From contig NZ_JADWMY010000011.1 of assembly GCF_015767275.1 (NCBI RefSeq), positions 62,001 to 126,000 of the forward strand: 64,000 nt of DNA, read 5' to 3'. The notes under the pieces are model-generated. The model saw nothing but the letters and a program-made list of their open reading frames with translations, was not told the DNA's origin and made no database searches. Shown here in pieces: positions 26,693 through 38,421 of this stretch (the stretch's first letter is position 1; each line of letters starts with the position of its first letter). Both the position numbers and the translations under genes were made by a program. The stretch comes from Herbaspirillum sp. AP02. Its GTDB lineage: Bacteria > Pseudomonadota > Gammaproteobacteria > Burkholderiales > Burkholderiaceae_D.

Positions 26693-27955
26693 ATGATGGA
26701 AACGAAGACCGAAGTCACCACCCTGCGCGTCGATGGCGCGCGTCTGTGGGATTCACTGATGGAGCTGGCCAGGATCGGCGGCACGCAAAAGGGGGGCGTG
26801 TGCCGCCTGGCGCTGACCGACCTGGACAAACAGGGCCGTGACCTGGTCACCGCCTGGGCACGGGCCGAGGGCATGAGCGTGGTGGTGGACCAGATCGGCA
26901 ACATCTTCATGCGCCGGCCCGGCCGCAACAATACCTTGCCGCCGGTGATGACCGGTTCGCACATCGATACCCAGCCGACCGGCGGCAAGTTCGACGGCAA
27001 CTATGGCGTGCTGTCAGGCATCGAGGTGATCCGCACGCTGAACCAGCACGGCATCCAGACCGAGGCGCCCATCGAGGTGGCGGTCTGGACCAACGAGGAA
27101 GGCTCGCGCTTCGTGCCGGTGATGATGGGCTCGGGCGTCTTCTGCGGCGCCTTCACGCTGGAGCATGCCTACAACGCCACCGATATCGACGGCAAGAAGG
27201 TGCGCGATGAACTGGAGCGCATCGGCTACATCGGCGACCAGGTCTGCGGCGACCATCCCATCGGCGCCTATTACGAGGCGCACATTGAACAGGGGCCGGT
27301 GCTGGAAAACGCCGATACCGTCATCGGCGTGGTGCCGGCGGTGCTGGGGCTGTCCTGGTACGACTGCACGGTGACCGGCTTCGAATCGCACGCCGGTCCG
27401 ACACCGATGGAAATCCGCAAGGATGCGCTGCAGGTATCTACCTACATCATGCAGGAGGTGGTGGCCATCGCCCACCGCTACCCGCCTTATGGCCGTGGCA
27501 CGGTGGGCCAGGTGCAGGTGATGCCCAACAGCCGCAACGTGATCCCGGGGCAGGTGAAGTTTTCCATCGACCTGCGCAACGTGAGCGACGAATCGCTCAA
27601 CCGCATGCATGAAGACCTGGTGGCCTACCTGGAGGCGATGCGCCAGAAGACCGGGCTGTCCATCGAGCTGGAGCGGGTGTCCTACTTCCCGCCCTGCCCC
27701 TTCCATCCGGATTGCGTGGACAATGTGCGCGCCGCCTCTGCGGCGCTGGGCTACAAGACCATGGACGTGGTCTCCGGCGCCGGCCATGACGCCATCTACG
27801 CGGCGCGCCTGGCACCGGCCGGGATGATCTTCGTGCCGTGCAAGGACGGCGTGTCCCACAACGAGATCGAGGATGCCCGCCCCGAGCACCTCGAAGCCGG
27901 CTGCAACGTGCTGCTGCAGGCCATGCTGGCCAGTGCCGGCGTGGTCAGGGATTGA
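26693..27955 (+). CDS. M20-family N-carbamoyl amidohydrolase (Zn-dependent)
   Basis: A 420-residue hydrolase of the allantoate amidohydrolase / beta-ureidopropionase / L-carbamoylase group. Metal-binding residues are visible in TGSHIDTQPTGGKFDGNYG (His90, Asp101) and WTNEEGSRF (Glu pair). The dimerisation segment is SHAGPTPMEIRKDAL, and a C-terminal His is in SHNEIEDARPEHLEAG. It removes carbamoyl groups from N-carbamoyl amino acids; next to beta-alanine transaminase, N-carbamoyl-beta-alanine is an attractive substrate. Two ATGs stand side by side at 26693 and 26696 behind AAGGA. Confidence 0.87.
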   Translation: MMETKTEVTTLRVDGARLWDSLMELARIGGTQKGGVCRLALTDLDKQGRDLVTAWARAEGMSVVVDQIGNIFMRRPGRNNTLPPVMTGSHIDTQPTGGKFDGNYGVLSGIEVIRTLNQHGIQTEAPIEVAVWTNEEGSRFVPVMMGSGVFCGAFTLEHAYNATDIDGKKVRDELERIGYIGDQVCGDHPIGAYYEAHIEQGPVLENADTVIGVVPAVLGLSWYDCTVTGFESHAGPTPMEIRKDALQVSTYIMQEVVAIAHRYPPYGRGTVGQVQVMPNSRNVIPGQVKFSIDLRNVSDESLNRMHEDLVAYLEAMRQKTGLSIELERVSYFPPCPFHPDCVDNVRAASAALGYKTMDVVSGAGHDAIYAARLAPAGMIFVPCKDGVSHNEIEDARPEHLEAGCNVLLQAMLASAGVVRD

Positions 27956-27970
27956 TGCAGGAAAGTGATC

Positions 27971-29464
27971 ATGAAATCGAAAATCGTCATTGCACGCATG
28001 AATCACGAGACCAATACCTTCTCGCCGATTCCCACTCCCCTGGACGCCTTCGCCCCGCAATGGGACGAGGCGGCCTACCGTGACCAGAAAGGAGCGCGCA
28101 CGGCCATGGGCGCCTTCATCGATATCGCCGAGGGATTGGGCGCGGAGATCGTCACGCCGCTGGCGGCCTGGGCCAATCCCAGTGCCGCCGTGGCGGCCGA
28201 TGCCTATACCGTGATGTGCGACGGCATCGTGCGTGCCATCGAAGCCGGCTGCGACGCCATCCTGCTGGACCTGCATGGTGCCATGGTGGCGGAGAACGCC
28301 GACGATGGCGAAGGCGTGCTGCTGGAACGCATCCGCCGCATCGCCCCGCATACGCCACTGGCGGTGGCGCTGGACCTGCACGGCAACGTCACGCCCAGGA
28401 TGGTGGCCAATGCCGACGTGATCGTCAGCTTCAAGACCTATCCGCATGTGGACATGTACGAGACCGGTGAGCATGCCGGTCGTCTGCTGGTGGCCCTGCT
28501 GCAGGAGAAATCACGCCCGCGCCTGGGCTGGCGCCAGGTGCCGGTGCTGTCGGCCACGCTGACCAGCAATACCTCGGCCTCGGCCATGCAGCGTGCGGTG
28601 GAGGCGGCCAAGCAGGCCGAGCAGCGGCCGGGCGTGCTGGCAGTCTCGGTGCTGGCAGGCTTCCCCCTGTCGGACTTCCACGATGCCGGCATGTCGGTGG
28701 TGGTGGTGGCCGAGAACGATGCTGCGCTGGCCGATGCCGTGGCGGAAGAAATCGCCCGCCAGATCTGGGCCGAACGCGATGACTTCGTCTATGACAGCCT
28801 GCCGCTGGCGCAATCGCTGGCGCAGGCCAGGCAGCTCGCCGAGGCAGCCGGCAGCGGTCCCGTGCTGTTGCTGGATCACAGCGACAACGTCATGTCCGGC
28901 GGCACCTGCAACACCATGGACGTGCTGGAAGCGGCACTGGCGGCGGGCCTGGAAGGCATTGCCGTCGGCCCCATCAGCGACCCCGAGGCGGTGGCGCAGC
29001 TGGTCGCCGCCGGCGTCGGCGCACAGCTCACGCTGGCGGTGGGCAACAAGGTCGCGCTGACCGCCCAGGGCATCAACAAGGTTCCGCCGGTCTATACCGG
29101 CAAGGTGCTGGCTATCACCGACGGCCGGGTGACGGTCACCGGTCCTATCTATACGGGCTCGACCCTGCAGATGGGACGCAGTGTGCTCTTGGACATCGGT
29201 GCGGCGTGCATCGTCGTCACCGAGGAGCGGGTGGAGCCCTATGACCTGGGCGTGTTCACCAGCCTGGGGCTGGACCCGGCACAACAGGCCTTCCTGATCC
29301 TGAAGTCGCGCATGTATTGCCGCCCGGTATTCGTGCCGATCAGCCGGGCGCTGGTGGAATGCGATTCCGACAGCGGCGGGCCGACCAGTGCCAATTTCAG
29401 GCTGTTCCCCATCAAGAAGATACGGCGTCCCATCTATCCGCTGGACGCGCGGATGGACTGGTAA
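27971..29464 (+). CDS. M81-family (MlrC-like) metallopeptidase
   Basis: A 497-residue protein of the M81 / MlrC family. It starts MKSKIVIARMNHETNTFSPI, the hallmark N-terminus, followed by LDLHGAMVAENADDGEG and ALDLHGNVTPRMV, which carry candidate metal-binding His and Asp. MlrC acts in the last step of microcystin breakdown, but most family members have unknown substrates. AGGAAAG precedes the ATG at 27971; a GTG two codons earlier is also in frame. It follows the M20 hydrolase by 15 bp and is probably its partner. Confidence 0.85.
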   Translation: MKSKIVIARMNHETNTFSPIPTPLDAFAPQWDEAAYRDQKGARTAMGAFIDIAEGLGAEIVTPLAAWANPSAAVAADAYTVMCDGIVRAIEAGCDAILLDLHGAMVAENADDGEGVLLERIRRIAPHTPLAVALDLHGNVTPRMVANADVIVSFKTYPHVDMYETGEHAGRLLVALLQEKSRPRLGWRQVPVLSATLTSNTSASAMQRAVEAAKQAEQRPGVLAVSVLAGFPLSDFHDAGMSVVVVAENDAALADAVAEEIARQIWAERDDFVYDSLPLAQSLAQARQLAEAAGSGPVLLLDHSDNVMSGGTCNTMDVLEAALAAGLEGIAVGPISDPEAVAQLVAAGVGAQLTLAVGNKVALTAQGINKVPPVYTGKVLAITDGRVTVTGPIYTGSTLQMGRSVLLDIGAACIVVTEERVEPYDLGVFTSLGLDPAQQAFLILKSRMYCRPVFVPISRALVECDSDSGGPTSANFRLFPIKKIRRPIYPLDARMDW

Positions 29465-29744
29465 CCCCTCTGAGCGTGCAGGCGGCCTGGCAGGCTGCTT
29501 GCCGTTCCGCCCGCCTGCCTACCCGTGCCTGCCATGCTGCAATGGCATCTCGCAACAGTCCCCCAAAAGTACATGGTGCAATCCCCGCCGCCCATGGTAG
29601 GCTGACCCGATCTGCCCGCGGATTCTGACGACCGGGTGCGCAGACAGGGAAATCGTTTATATCTTTATTGCATCTCCGCAGCGGCGCTCACGACGACAAC
29701 TATTCACCAACGCCAGCCCGTTGCGGCAACCTTGGGAGGAAGAC

Positions 29745-31340
29745 ATGAAGAACCTCAAGATCGGCGTGCGCCTGAGCATCGGCTTCATTTCCTTGCTGAT
29801 GCTGATGGCGGTGATGGTGGGGCTGGGTGTGTGGCGCCTGGGCAGCATCGGGGACGCTTCCGACGACATGACCCGCGTGGCGCTGGCCAAGGAGCGCGAC
29901 TCCGTGCAATGGCATGCCGCCATCAAGGAAAACGGGGTGCGCACCCTGGCGGTGATGAAGTCCGACGACGATGCCTTCCAGGCTTACTTCCAGAAACAGA
30001 TCGATGCCCAGTCGGCCCAGATCAGCCAGCTGCAGAAGCGGGTCGAGGCAGCCATCGTGGACCCCGAGGAAAAACGGCTGTTCGACGAGGTAGGCCGGCT
30101 GCGCGCCGCCTATCGTGCCACGCGGCAGAAGATCTTCGATATCAAGACCGCCGGTGACGATGCCGGGGCACGCGTGATGACCGATACCACGCTGGTCAAG
30201 ATGATGGATGACTATGCCGACAGCGTGCTGCGCTATGCCGAATTCCAGAAGAAGTCGATCGACGCGGCGGCATTGGAGATCCATCACAACTACCGCGCCG
30301 GACGCAGCATGCTGCTCGTCCTGGGCGCCATCGAGATCGCGCTGGGGGCGCTGCTGGCCTGGGTGCTGACGCTGAGCATCACGCGGCCGCTGACACAGGC
30401 CATCGCGGTGGCCGAGACGGTGGCGGCGGGTGATCTCACCTCGCGCATCGACAGCAGCAGCCGCGACGAGACCGGCAAGCTGCTCTCCGCGCTCAAGCGC
30501 ATGAACGGCAACCTGCGCGACATCGTGGCACGCGTGCGTAGCGGGACCGATACCATCAGCACCGCCTCGACCCAGATCGCCAGCGGCAACCTCGACCTGT
30601 CGGCGCGCACCGAGCAGCAGGCCGGCTCGCTGGAAGAAACCGCCTCGGCCATGGAACAGCTGACTTCCACCGTCAAGCAGAATGCCGACAACGCGCGCCA
30701 GGCCAACGCACTGGCTGCGCAGGCATCACAGGTCGCCAGCCGGGGTGGCGCGGTGGTGGATCAGGTGGTGCAGACCATGGGGGCGATCCATGCCTCGTCG
30801 CAAAAGATTGCCGACATCATCGGCGTGATCGACGGCATCGCCTTCCAGACCAATATCCTGGCGCTCAACGCAGCAGTGGAAGCGGCCCGCGCCGGTGAGC
30901 AGGGGCGCGGTTTTGCGGTGGTGGCCTCGGAGGTGCGTTCGCTGGCGCAGCGCGCGGCAGCGGCGGCCAAGGAAATCAAGGTGCTCATCGACGAGTCGGT
31001 GCAGAAGGTCGACGATGGCAGCCGCCTGGTGGAACAGGCCGGCGGCACCATGCAGGAAGTGGTGCAGAGCGTGGTGCGGGTGAGCGAGATCGTGCGCGAG
31101 ATCACCCTGGCCAGCCAGGAGCAGAGCGACGGCATCGAACAGGTGAACCTGGCCATCACCCATATCGACGAGGCCACGCAGCAGAACGCGGCGCTGGTGG
31201 AAGAGGCCGCGGCCGCGGCGCGCTCCATGCAGGACCAGGCGAGCGCGCTGACGCAGGCGGTCAGCGTGTTCCGCCTGGATGCGACGGCACTGGTGGTGAT
31301 CGATCAGCGCGGGACGTTGCCCTCGACCGTGGTGCGATAG
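29745..31340 (+). CDS. Methyl-accepting chemotaxis protein
   Basis: A 531-residue chemoreceptor. It has a first transmembrane segment at residues ~8-32, a four-helix-type periplasmic sensor, a second membrane segment near 190-212 ([20 protein letters not shown]), a HAMP domain, and a signalling domain. The signalling hairpin tip ([21 protein letters not shown]) is conserved. GGGAGGA lies 6 bp before the ATG at 29745. The ligand is not readable from sequence. It could serve the adjacent catabolic island, but a 280-bp gap separates them. Its 3' end overlaps the convergent TauD-like gene by 37 bp. Confidence 0.92.
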   Translation: MKNLKIGVRLSIGFISLLMLMAVMVGLGVWRLGSIGDASDDMTRVALAKERDSVQWHAAIKENGVRTLAVMKSDDDAFQAYFQKQIDAQSAQISQLQKRVEAAIVDPEEKRLFDEVGRLRAAYRATRQKIFDIKTAGDDAGARVMTDTTLVKMMDDYADSVLRYAEFQKKSIDAAALEIHHNYRAGRSMLLVLGAIEIALGALLAWVLTLSITRPLTQAIAVAETVAAGDLTSRIDSSSRDETGKLLSALKRMNGNLRDIVARVRSGTDTISTASTQIASGNLDLSARTEQQAGSLEETASAMEQLTSTVKQNADNARQANALAAQASQVASRGGAVVDQVVQTMGAIHASSQKIADIIGVIDGIAFQTNILALNAAVEAARAGEQGRGFAVVASEVRSLAQRAAAAAKEIKVLIDESVQKVDDGSRLVEQAGGTMQEVVQSVVRVSEIVREITLASQEQSDGIEQVNLAITHIDEATQQNAALVEEAAAAARSMQDQASALTQAVSVFRLDATALVVIDQRGTLPSTVVR

Positions 31341-32194
31341 AGCGTGCGACGCAGGTGCTGCGGGGTGATCGCGGCGTAGTGCTGGGTGCTGCGGTTGTCC
31401 CAGAACACCAGGTCATGCGCCTGCCAGTGGTGGGTGTAGACATTGGCCGGGCGCGTGATGTGGGCGTGCAGTTCCTTCAGGAGGGCATCGCTTTCGTCAC
31501 GCGGGATGCCGACGATGTGCGAGGTGAAGCCTTCGCTGACGAAGAGGATCTTGCGCCCGCTCTCGGGGTGGGTGATCACCACCGGATGCTCGACCGGCGG
31601 CACTTCGTCGATCTGCTGTTGCGTCAGCGGCGCGCGCCAGGGCGAAAGCTTGCGCAGGCGCTCGTAGCGATAGACGTAGGAGTGCACGGCACGCTTGCCG
31701 TCGAGCAAGGTCTTCAGCGCGGCAGGCAGGCTGTCCCAGGCGGCGGCGGTGTTGGCATAGAGCGTGTCGCCCCGCTCGGCCGGCAGCTCCTGCGAATGCA
31801 GCAAGGCACCCAGGCTGGGACGAGGCATGTAGGAGAGGTCGGAATGCCAGTCGGCGCCGGCATCGACCAGACCGATGGGCTTGCCGTCCTCGACCACGTT
31901 GGAGACGATCAGGATTTCCGGATGGCCGGCCAGGTGGAAGCGGTTCAGCACATGCACCTGCAGCGGGCCGAAGCGGCGGCTGAAGTCGATGTGCTGCTGC
32001 GGCGTGATGCGCTGGTCGCGGAATACCACCACGCCGTGTTGTACCAGGGCGCTGCGGATGCGCGCCAGTTCCGGGTCGGAGAGGGGCAGCTTGAGGTCGA
32101 GACCGAGGATTTCCGCGCCCAGCGGGGCGTCGATGGGACGAATCTCGAATTGCTGACGGGTCTGCTGCGTGCGTTCCGGTGTGGCGACCGACAT
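31304..32194 (-). CDS. TauD/TfdA-family 2-oxoglutarate dioxygenase
   Basis: A 296-residue Fe(II)/2-oxoglutarate dioxygenase. The iron ligands are HSD (His117, Asp119) and His272 in STQHYAAI, with the 2-oxoglutarate-binding Arg in RRTLYRTT. TauD releases sulfite from taurine and relatives attack herbicides or sulfonates. No taurine transporter genes are nearby, so the substrate is open. AAGAGGAG precedes the ATG at 32192-32194. The last 37 bp overlap the chemoreceptor gene on the other strand. Confidence 0.87.
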   Translation of the reverse strand: MSVATPERTQQTRQQFEIRPIDAPLGAEILGLDLKLPLSDPELARIRSALVQHGVVVFRDQRITPQQHIDFSRRFGPLQVHVLNRFHLAGHPEILIVSNVVEDGKPIGLVDAGADWHSDLSYMPRPSLGALLHSQELPAERGDTLYANTAAAWDSLPAALKTLLDGKRAVHSYVYRYERLRKLSPWRAPLTQQQIDEVPPVEHPVVITHPESGRKILFVSEGFTSHIVGIPRDESDALLKELHAHITRPANVYTHHWQAHDLVFWDNRSTQHYAAITPQHLRRTLYRTTVEGNVPR

Positions 32195-32350
32195 GGGGGC
32201 TCCTCTTGCGCTCTGGCCTGACGATCCCGGACGCGGCTGCCCGGGCAGGAAAGTCGTCATTACACCCCCCGGGGCTCCTACCCAGCAAGGAAGAATAATT
32301 CATATCCTTATGCGCCGAGCGAGATACGGCATGCCGCTACAATAGCCCGG

Positions 32351-33277
32351 ATGAAACAGCGTCCGCCCTTTCCTTCACATTCCCCTGAATTGGCCCCGTC
32401 AAAAACGCGCAGGCTGCCGCCGCGTACCGCTGTCGCCGGGCTGAGCGCCGAGGAAGTGGCGGCGCGCAAACAGGCGCGTGACCAGCGTGATGCGCAGATA
32501 CGGGGCGTGGCCTCCGTGGCCGGGATGCGCCAGGCCATCCGCGAGGCCAGTGCCGTGCTGCCCACGGTGCAGGAGATCCCGCGCATCGGTCCGCAGAAGA
32601 CCGCGGCATTCCGCGCGCGGGCCCGCGCCGGCCTGCCCTTCATCATGACCGGCATGGCCAGCCGCTGGCCACTGGCGGCGATGGACATGGATACGCTACG
32701 CCAGCATTTCGGCGCCCTGCCGGTGCGGGCAAGAGTGGGGGACTACATCAACACCGCCTTCGCGCCGGACCGGGCCATGCAGGACATGACGCTGGTCGAC
32801 TACCTGGAGCAGGCGTTGCGGGACGAGAGCGGCCTTCCGCCCTATCTCGGCAATCTGGAATTGCGGGCATTGAATGCCCTGTGCCACTGGCCCGCCTTCT
32901 TCGAGAAGATGGGGCCGCCACGCTTCTGGATCGGCCCGGCCGGCTGCATCACGCCGCTGCATTGCGACTATGACGACAATGTCTTTGCCCAGTTGTGGGG
33001 CCGCAAACGGGTCTGGCTGGCGCCGCCGCATCACGACCAGTATCTGTATCCGAAGGAGGCCAACGCCATCCTGTTCGGCTCGCCCTTCGATCCCGATCAC
33101 CCGGATCTGGAGCGCTTCCCGCTGGCGCGCCAGGCGGCGCTGGTGTGCTGCGAAGTGCAAGCGGGGGAGATGCTCTACATCCCGGCCGGCTGGTATCACC
33201 AGGTCAGTTCGCTGACGTTTTCGCTGTCCAGCAACCGCTGGGCGCGGGGGCGGCCGCTGGTGTTGTCGGGCGCATGA
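32351..33277 (+). CDS. JmjC/cupin-like hydroxylase-type protein
   Basis: A 308-residue protein of the cupin_8 / JmjC type. The first ~75 residues are basic and low in complexity. The barrel then shows GPAGCITPLHCDYDDNVFAQ (His-x-Asp iron motif) and IPAGWYHQVSS (second His). FIH-like members hydroxylate proteins using 2-oxoglutarate; the target here is unknown. It ends at the terminator hairpin of the convergent gat operon. Confidence 0.8.
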   Translation: MKQRPPFPSHSPELAPSKTRRLPPRTAVAGLSAEEVAARKQARDQRDAQIRGVASVAGMRQAIREASAVLPTVQEIPRIGPQKTAAFRARARAGLPFIMTGMASRWPLAAMDMDTLRQHFGALPVRARVGDYINTAFAPDRAMQDMTLVDYLEQALRDESGLPPYLGNLELRALNALCHWPAFFEKMGPPRFWIGPAGCITPLHCDYDDNVFAQLWGRKRVWLAPPHHDQYLYPKEANAILFGSPFDPDHPDLERFPLARQAALVCCEVQAGEMLYIPAGWYHQVSSLTFSLSSNRWARGRPLVLSGA

Positions 33278-33308
33278 AAAACCCCACGCCTGTTGCCAGG
33301 GGTGGGGT
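33277..33308 (-). terminator. Intrinsic terminator of the gatCAB operon
   Basis: Read leftward, the stem ACCCCACCCCTG / CAGGCGTGGGGT (one mismatch) with a short loop is followed by a T-run (AAAA on the plus strand at 33277-33280). It lies 30 bp after the gatB stop and overlaps the stop codon of the convergent cupin-like gene. Confidence 0.85.
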
Positions 33309-33337
33309 CCGTTCATGGGCAGCGCAGTGATGAAGGA

Positions 33338-34798
33338 TCAGCCTGCCAGCTTCTTGCGCAGCAATTCGGTCAGCTGCGCCGGGTTGGCCTTGCCACGGGT
33401 GGCCTTCATGGCCTGGCCGATCAGGGCGTTGATGGCTTGCTCCTTGCCGGCGCGGAATTCGGCGACCGATTTCTCGTTGGCGGCCAGCACCTGGTCGACG
33501 ATGGCTTCCAGCGCGCCGCTGTCGGAAATCTGCTTGAGGCCCTTGGCCTCGATGATGTCGTCGGCCAGGCCGTCCTTGTCGGAGCGGGCTTCCCACATGG
33601 CGGCGAAGACTTCCTTGGCGATCTTGTTGGAGATGGTGCCGTCGGCGATGCGCTTCAGCAGCAGGGCCAGTTGCGCGGCCTTGACGGGGGCGTCGGCGAT
33701 GTCGGTATCTTCGCGGTTCAGGGTCGAGGCGACGTCGCCCATGAGCCAGTTGGCGGCCGGCTTGGACTGATCCTTCCCGGCGGCGGCGACCACGGCTTCG
33801 AAGTAGGAAGCCATGCCCTTGGACTGGGTCAGCACCATGGCATCGTATTCGGGCAGCGCATAGTCGGCCACGAAACGCTCGCGCATGGCGGCGGGCAGCT
33901 CCGGCATGGTGGTCTTGACGCGGTCGGTCCACTCCTGCGAGATGGCCAGCGGCGGCAGGTCGGGGTCGGGGAAGTAACGGTAATCCTGCGCGTCTTCCTT
34001 GCTGCGCATGGAACGGGTTTCCTTCTTGTCCGGGTCGTAGAGGCGGGTTTCCTGGACCACGGTGCCGCCGTCTTCGATCAGCTCGATCTGGCGACGCACT
34101 TCGTAGTTGATGGCCTCTTCCAGGAAGCGGAAGGAGTTCAGGTTCTTGACCTCGCAGCGGGTGCCGAATTTTTCCTGGCCGACCGGGCGCACCGAGACGT
34201 TGGCGTCGCAGCGGAAGGAGCCTTCCTGCATGTTGCCGTCGCAGATGCCCAGCCACACCACCAGCGAGTGCAGGGCCTTGGCGTAGCCGACCGCTTCGGC
34301 GGCGCTGCGCATCTCGGGTTCAGTGACGATTTCCAGCAGCGGCGTGCCGGCGCGGTTCAGGTCGATGCCGGTCATGCCCTGGTAGTCCTCGTGCAGGGAC
34401 TTGCCGGCGTCTTCTTCGAGGTGGGCGCGGGTCAGGTTGATGGTCTTGATCTCGGTCTTGCCGTCCTTCTCCACGGCAAACGTCATGGTGCCGCCTTGCA
34501 CCACGGGGATCTCGAACTGGCTGATCTGGTAGCCCTTGGGCAGGTCAGGGTAGAAGTAATTCTTGCGCGCGAACACCGAGCGCGGCGCGATGGTGGCGCC
34601 GATGGCCAGGCCGAACTGGATGGCGCGTTCCACGGCGCCCTTGTTCAGGACCGGCAGCACGCCGGGCAGGGCCAGGTCCACCGGACTGGCCTGGGTGTTG
34701 GGCTCGGCGCCGAAGCGGGTCGAACTACCGCTGAAGATCTTGGATTGGGTCGAAAGCTGGGTGTGCGTTTCGAGGCCGATGACGACTTCCCACTGCAT
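33338..34798 (-). CDS. gatB: Asp/Glu-tRNA amidotransferase subunit B
   Basis: A 486-residue GatB. It opens with [24 protein letters not shown], with [13 protein letters not shown] and IGICD-type segments typical of the family. The C-terminal tail domain ends in [14 protein letters not shown]. GatB activates Glu-tRNA(Gln) or Asp-tRNA(Asn) by phosphorylation and receives ammonia from GatA. It is last in gatC-gatA-gatB and 60 bp after gatA. Confidence 0.96.
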   Translation of the reverse strand: MQWEVVIGLETHTQLSTQSKIFSGSSTRFGAEPNTQASPVDLALPGVLPVLNKGAVERAIQFGLAIGATIAPRSVFARKNYFYPDLPKGYQISQFEIPVVQGGTMTFAVEKDGKTEIKTINLTRAHLEEDAGKSLHEDYQGMTGIDLNRAGTPLLEIVTEPEMRSAAEAVGYAKALHSLVVWLGICDGNMQEGSFRCDANVSVRPVGQEKFGTRCEVKNLNSFRFLEEAINYEVRRQIELIEDGGTVVQETRLYDPDKKETRSMRSKEDAQDYRYFPDPDLPPLAISQEWTDRVKTTMPELPAAMRERFVADYALPEYDAMVLTQSKGMASYFEAVVAAAGKDQSKPAANWLMGDVASTLNREDTDIADAPVKAAQLALLLKRIADGTISNKIAKEVFAAMWEARSDKDGLADDIIEAKGLKQISDSGALEAIVDQVLAANEKSVAEFRAGKEQAINALIGQAMKATRGKANPAQLTELLRKKLAG

Positions 34799-34858
34799 GA
34801 TGTTGTCCTTGCGAATGCTGTTGTTGGTGACGGTGGCTGCGGGGCCGCTCAGGCCAGG

Positions 34859-36325
34859 TCAGGCCGGTTGGCGCAGGTGCCAGTCGGTGGCCTGCTGGAA
34901 CTGGTGCGCCACGTTCAACAGGCGCGCCTCGTCGAAGTAGTTGCCGATGATCTGCAGGCCGACCGGGCGCTTGCCGTTCTTTTCGCCCTGACCGAAGCCG
35001 CAGGGAATCGACATGCCCGGCAGGCCGGCCAGGCTGGTGGAGAGCGTGAAGATGTCGGCCAGGTAGTTGGCCACCGGGTCGTCGGTCTTGTCACCGAGGT
35101 CCCAGGCGACGGTGGGCGAGACCGGGCCCATGATGACGTCGCACTGGCGGTCGGGACCGGCCAGGGCGTTCTGGAAGTCCTGGGCGATCAGGCGGCGGAT
35201 CTTCTGGGCCTGCAGGTAGTAGGCGTCGTAGTAGCCGTGCGAGAGCACGTAGGAGCCCACCAGGATACGGCGCTTGACCTCTTCGCCGAAGCCTTCGGCG
35301 CGCGACTTCTTGTACATGTCGGCCAGGTCCTTGTAGTCGGCGGCGCGGTGGCCGTAGCGCACCCCGTCGAAGCGCGACAGGTTGGACGAGGCCTCGGCCG
35401 GGGCGATCACGTAATACACGGGGATCGACAGTTCGGTCTTGGGCAGGGAGATGTCGACCAGCGTGGCGCCGAGCTTTTCGAATTCGGCCAGCGCGCCGCG
35501 CACGGCCACTTCGACGTCGGCGGCCAGGCCGGCGCCGAAGAATTCCTTGGGCACGCCGATGCGCAGGCCTTGCAGGCTCTGGTGGAGCGAACGGGTGAAG
35601 TCTTCCCTGGGGCGCTGCAGGCTGGTGGAATCGCGCTCGTCGAAGCCGGTCATGGCGTTCAACAACAGGCCGCAATCCTCGGCGGTCTTGGCGATCGGGC
35701 CACCCTGGTCCAGCGAGGAGGCGAAGGCGATCATGCCGTAGCGCGAGACGCTGCCATAGGTCGGCTTGATGCCGGTGACGCCGCACAGCGAGGCCGGCTG
35801 GCGGATCGAGCCGCCGGTGTCGGTGGCGGTGGCGGCCGGTGCCAGGCGCGCGGCCACGGCGGCGGCCGAGCCGCCCGAGGAGCCGCCGGGGATGGCGGTC
35901 TTGTCCCAGGGGTTCTTCACCGGACCATAGAAGGAGTTCTCGTTGCTGGAGCCCATGGCGAACTCGTCACAGTTGAGCTTGCCCAGGGTGACGGTGCCGG
36001 CGGCGTTGAACTGTTCCACTACAGTTGCGTCGAAGGGGCTCACATAGTCCTGCAGCATGCGCGAACCGGCCGTGGTGCGCCAGTTGCGGGTGACGAAGAT
36101 ATCCTTGTGGGCGATCGGGATGCCGGTCAGGGGGCCGGCCTCATTGCCCGCCAGGCGGACATCGGCGGCCTGCGCCTGGGCCAGCGTCAGGGCGCGATCC
36201 ACGTGCAGGAAGGCATTGAGGTCGCTGGCCTCGATGCGGTCCAGGAACAGGGTCGCCAGTTCGGTGGCGGAAATCTTGCGCGCCTGCAGTTGCGCGGACA
36301 GTTCTTTGAGGGTGAGCTTGTGCAT
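34859..36325 (-). CDS. gatA: Asp/Glu-tRNA amidotransferase subunit A
   Basis: A 488-residue amidase-signature enzyme. The catalytic Lys is in [10 protein letters not shown] and the Ser pair in [15 protein letters not shown] plus [11 protein letters not shown]. It frees ammonia from glutamine for Gat[11 protein letters not shown] at 36323-36325 is the family start; an ATG nine codons upstream (36352) is less likely. It is second in the leftward gat operon. Confidence 0.95.
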   Translation of the reverse strand: MHKLTLKELSAQLQARKISATELATLFLDRIEASDLNAFLHVDRALTLAQAQAADVRLAGNEAGPLTGIPIAHKDIFVTRNWRTTAGSRMLQDYVSPFDATVVEQFNAAGTVTLGKLNCDEFAMGSSNENSFYGPVKNPWDKTAIPGGSSGGSAAAVAARLAPAATATDTGGSIRQPASLCGVTGIKPTYGSVSRYGMIAFASSLDQGGPIAKTAEDCGLLLNAMTGFDERDSTSLQRPREDFTRSLHQSLQGLRIGVPKEFFGAGLAADVEVAVRGALAEFEKLGATLVDISLPKTELSIPVYYVIAPAEASSNLSRFDGVRYGHRAADYKDLADMYKKSRAEGFGEEVKRRILVGSYVLSHGYYDAYYLQAQKIRRLIAQDFQNALAGPDRQCDVIMGPVSPTVAWDLGDKTDDPVANYLADIFTLSTSLAGLPGMSIPCGFGQGEKNGKRPVGLQIIGNYFDEARLLNVAHQFQQATDWHLRQPA

Positions 36326-36409
36326 GGAATTGGTTACGCTGCGGTCTTGCATGGCCGGCTGGGCCGGGAACGTTCAGGTTCGGTGATGGGCGCGAGGTGC
36401 GTGCCGGGC

Positions 36410-36712
36410 CTATTCGATCACCTTGGGCACCAGATACAGGCCATCCTGGGTGGCCGGCGCCGGCTGCTGGTAGTCATCGCGGCGATTGGACTCGGTCACC
36501 GCGTCCTCGCGCAGGCGCAGCGCCAGCATCGGCTCGATGGCGGCGATCGGGTGCGACAGCGGTTCCACGCCGGAAGTGTCGACGGCACGCATCTGTTCCA
36601 CCAGGGTGAAGATGCCATTGAGCTTTTCCAGCGTTTCCCCGGCCTGGGCCTCGGTGAGCTCCAGTCGGGACAGGTTGGCGATGCGTTTGACGTCGGAAAG
36701 GGCTAGTGACAT
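36410..36712 (-). CDS. gatC: Asp/Glu-tRNA amidotransferase subunit C
   Basis: A 100-residue GatC, which clamps GatA to GatB. It shows [20 protein letters not shown] at the start and [17 protein letters not shown] before the end, followed by YLVPKVIE. It is first in the gat operon, with an 84-bp gap to gatA. It is divergent from mreB. Confidence 0.93.
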   Translation of the reverse strand: MSLALSDVKRIANLSRLELTEAQAGETLEKLNGIFTLVEQMRAVDTSGVEPLSHPIAAIEPMLALRLREDAVTESNRRDDYQQPAPATQDGLYLVPKVIE

Positions 36713-38123
<1,411 letters not shown>

Positions 38124-38421
38124 CCTGGCCTGGCCCACGGCTGCCCCGGCAGCTTCAGGCCTGGCGGGCCACTGGCAGTATCAGCATGAACCGGCGGCGA
38201 TGTACCGCCGGATGAGCGGGGAACCGATACGTTCGATATGACCCAGTCCACACCGACTTGCCACCCTCTGCGCACAGCACGCGCGCATCCGGGGCAGGTA
38301 CGGCTGGAACGGGGTCGGGTGAACGCCTCGGCTCCCCTTTTTGTTATCGTTTTCGACGCAGGAAGTGAGTTCTCCGCCTGCAGACGGCCGCGCCACGCGG
38401 CCCTGCCGGCGGCCTGACGCC

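Noticed and set aside
29465-29744. Dyad GCAGGCGG...CCGCCTGC after the M81 gene considered as a terminator
   Set aside because: The loop is long and no T-run follows on either strand.
33293-36706. A very long rightward open frame (over 1,100 codons) opposite gatB, gatA and gatC
   Set aside because: It is the antisense shadow of three certain genes, rich in Gly/Val/His from high GC, with no family motif.
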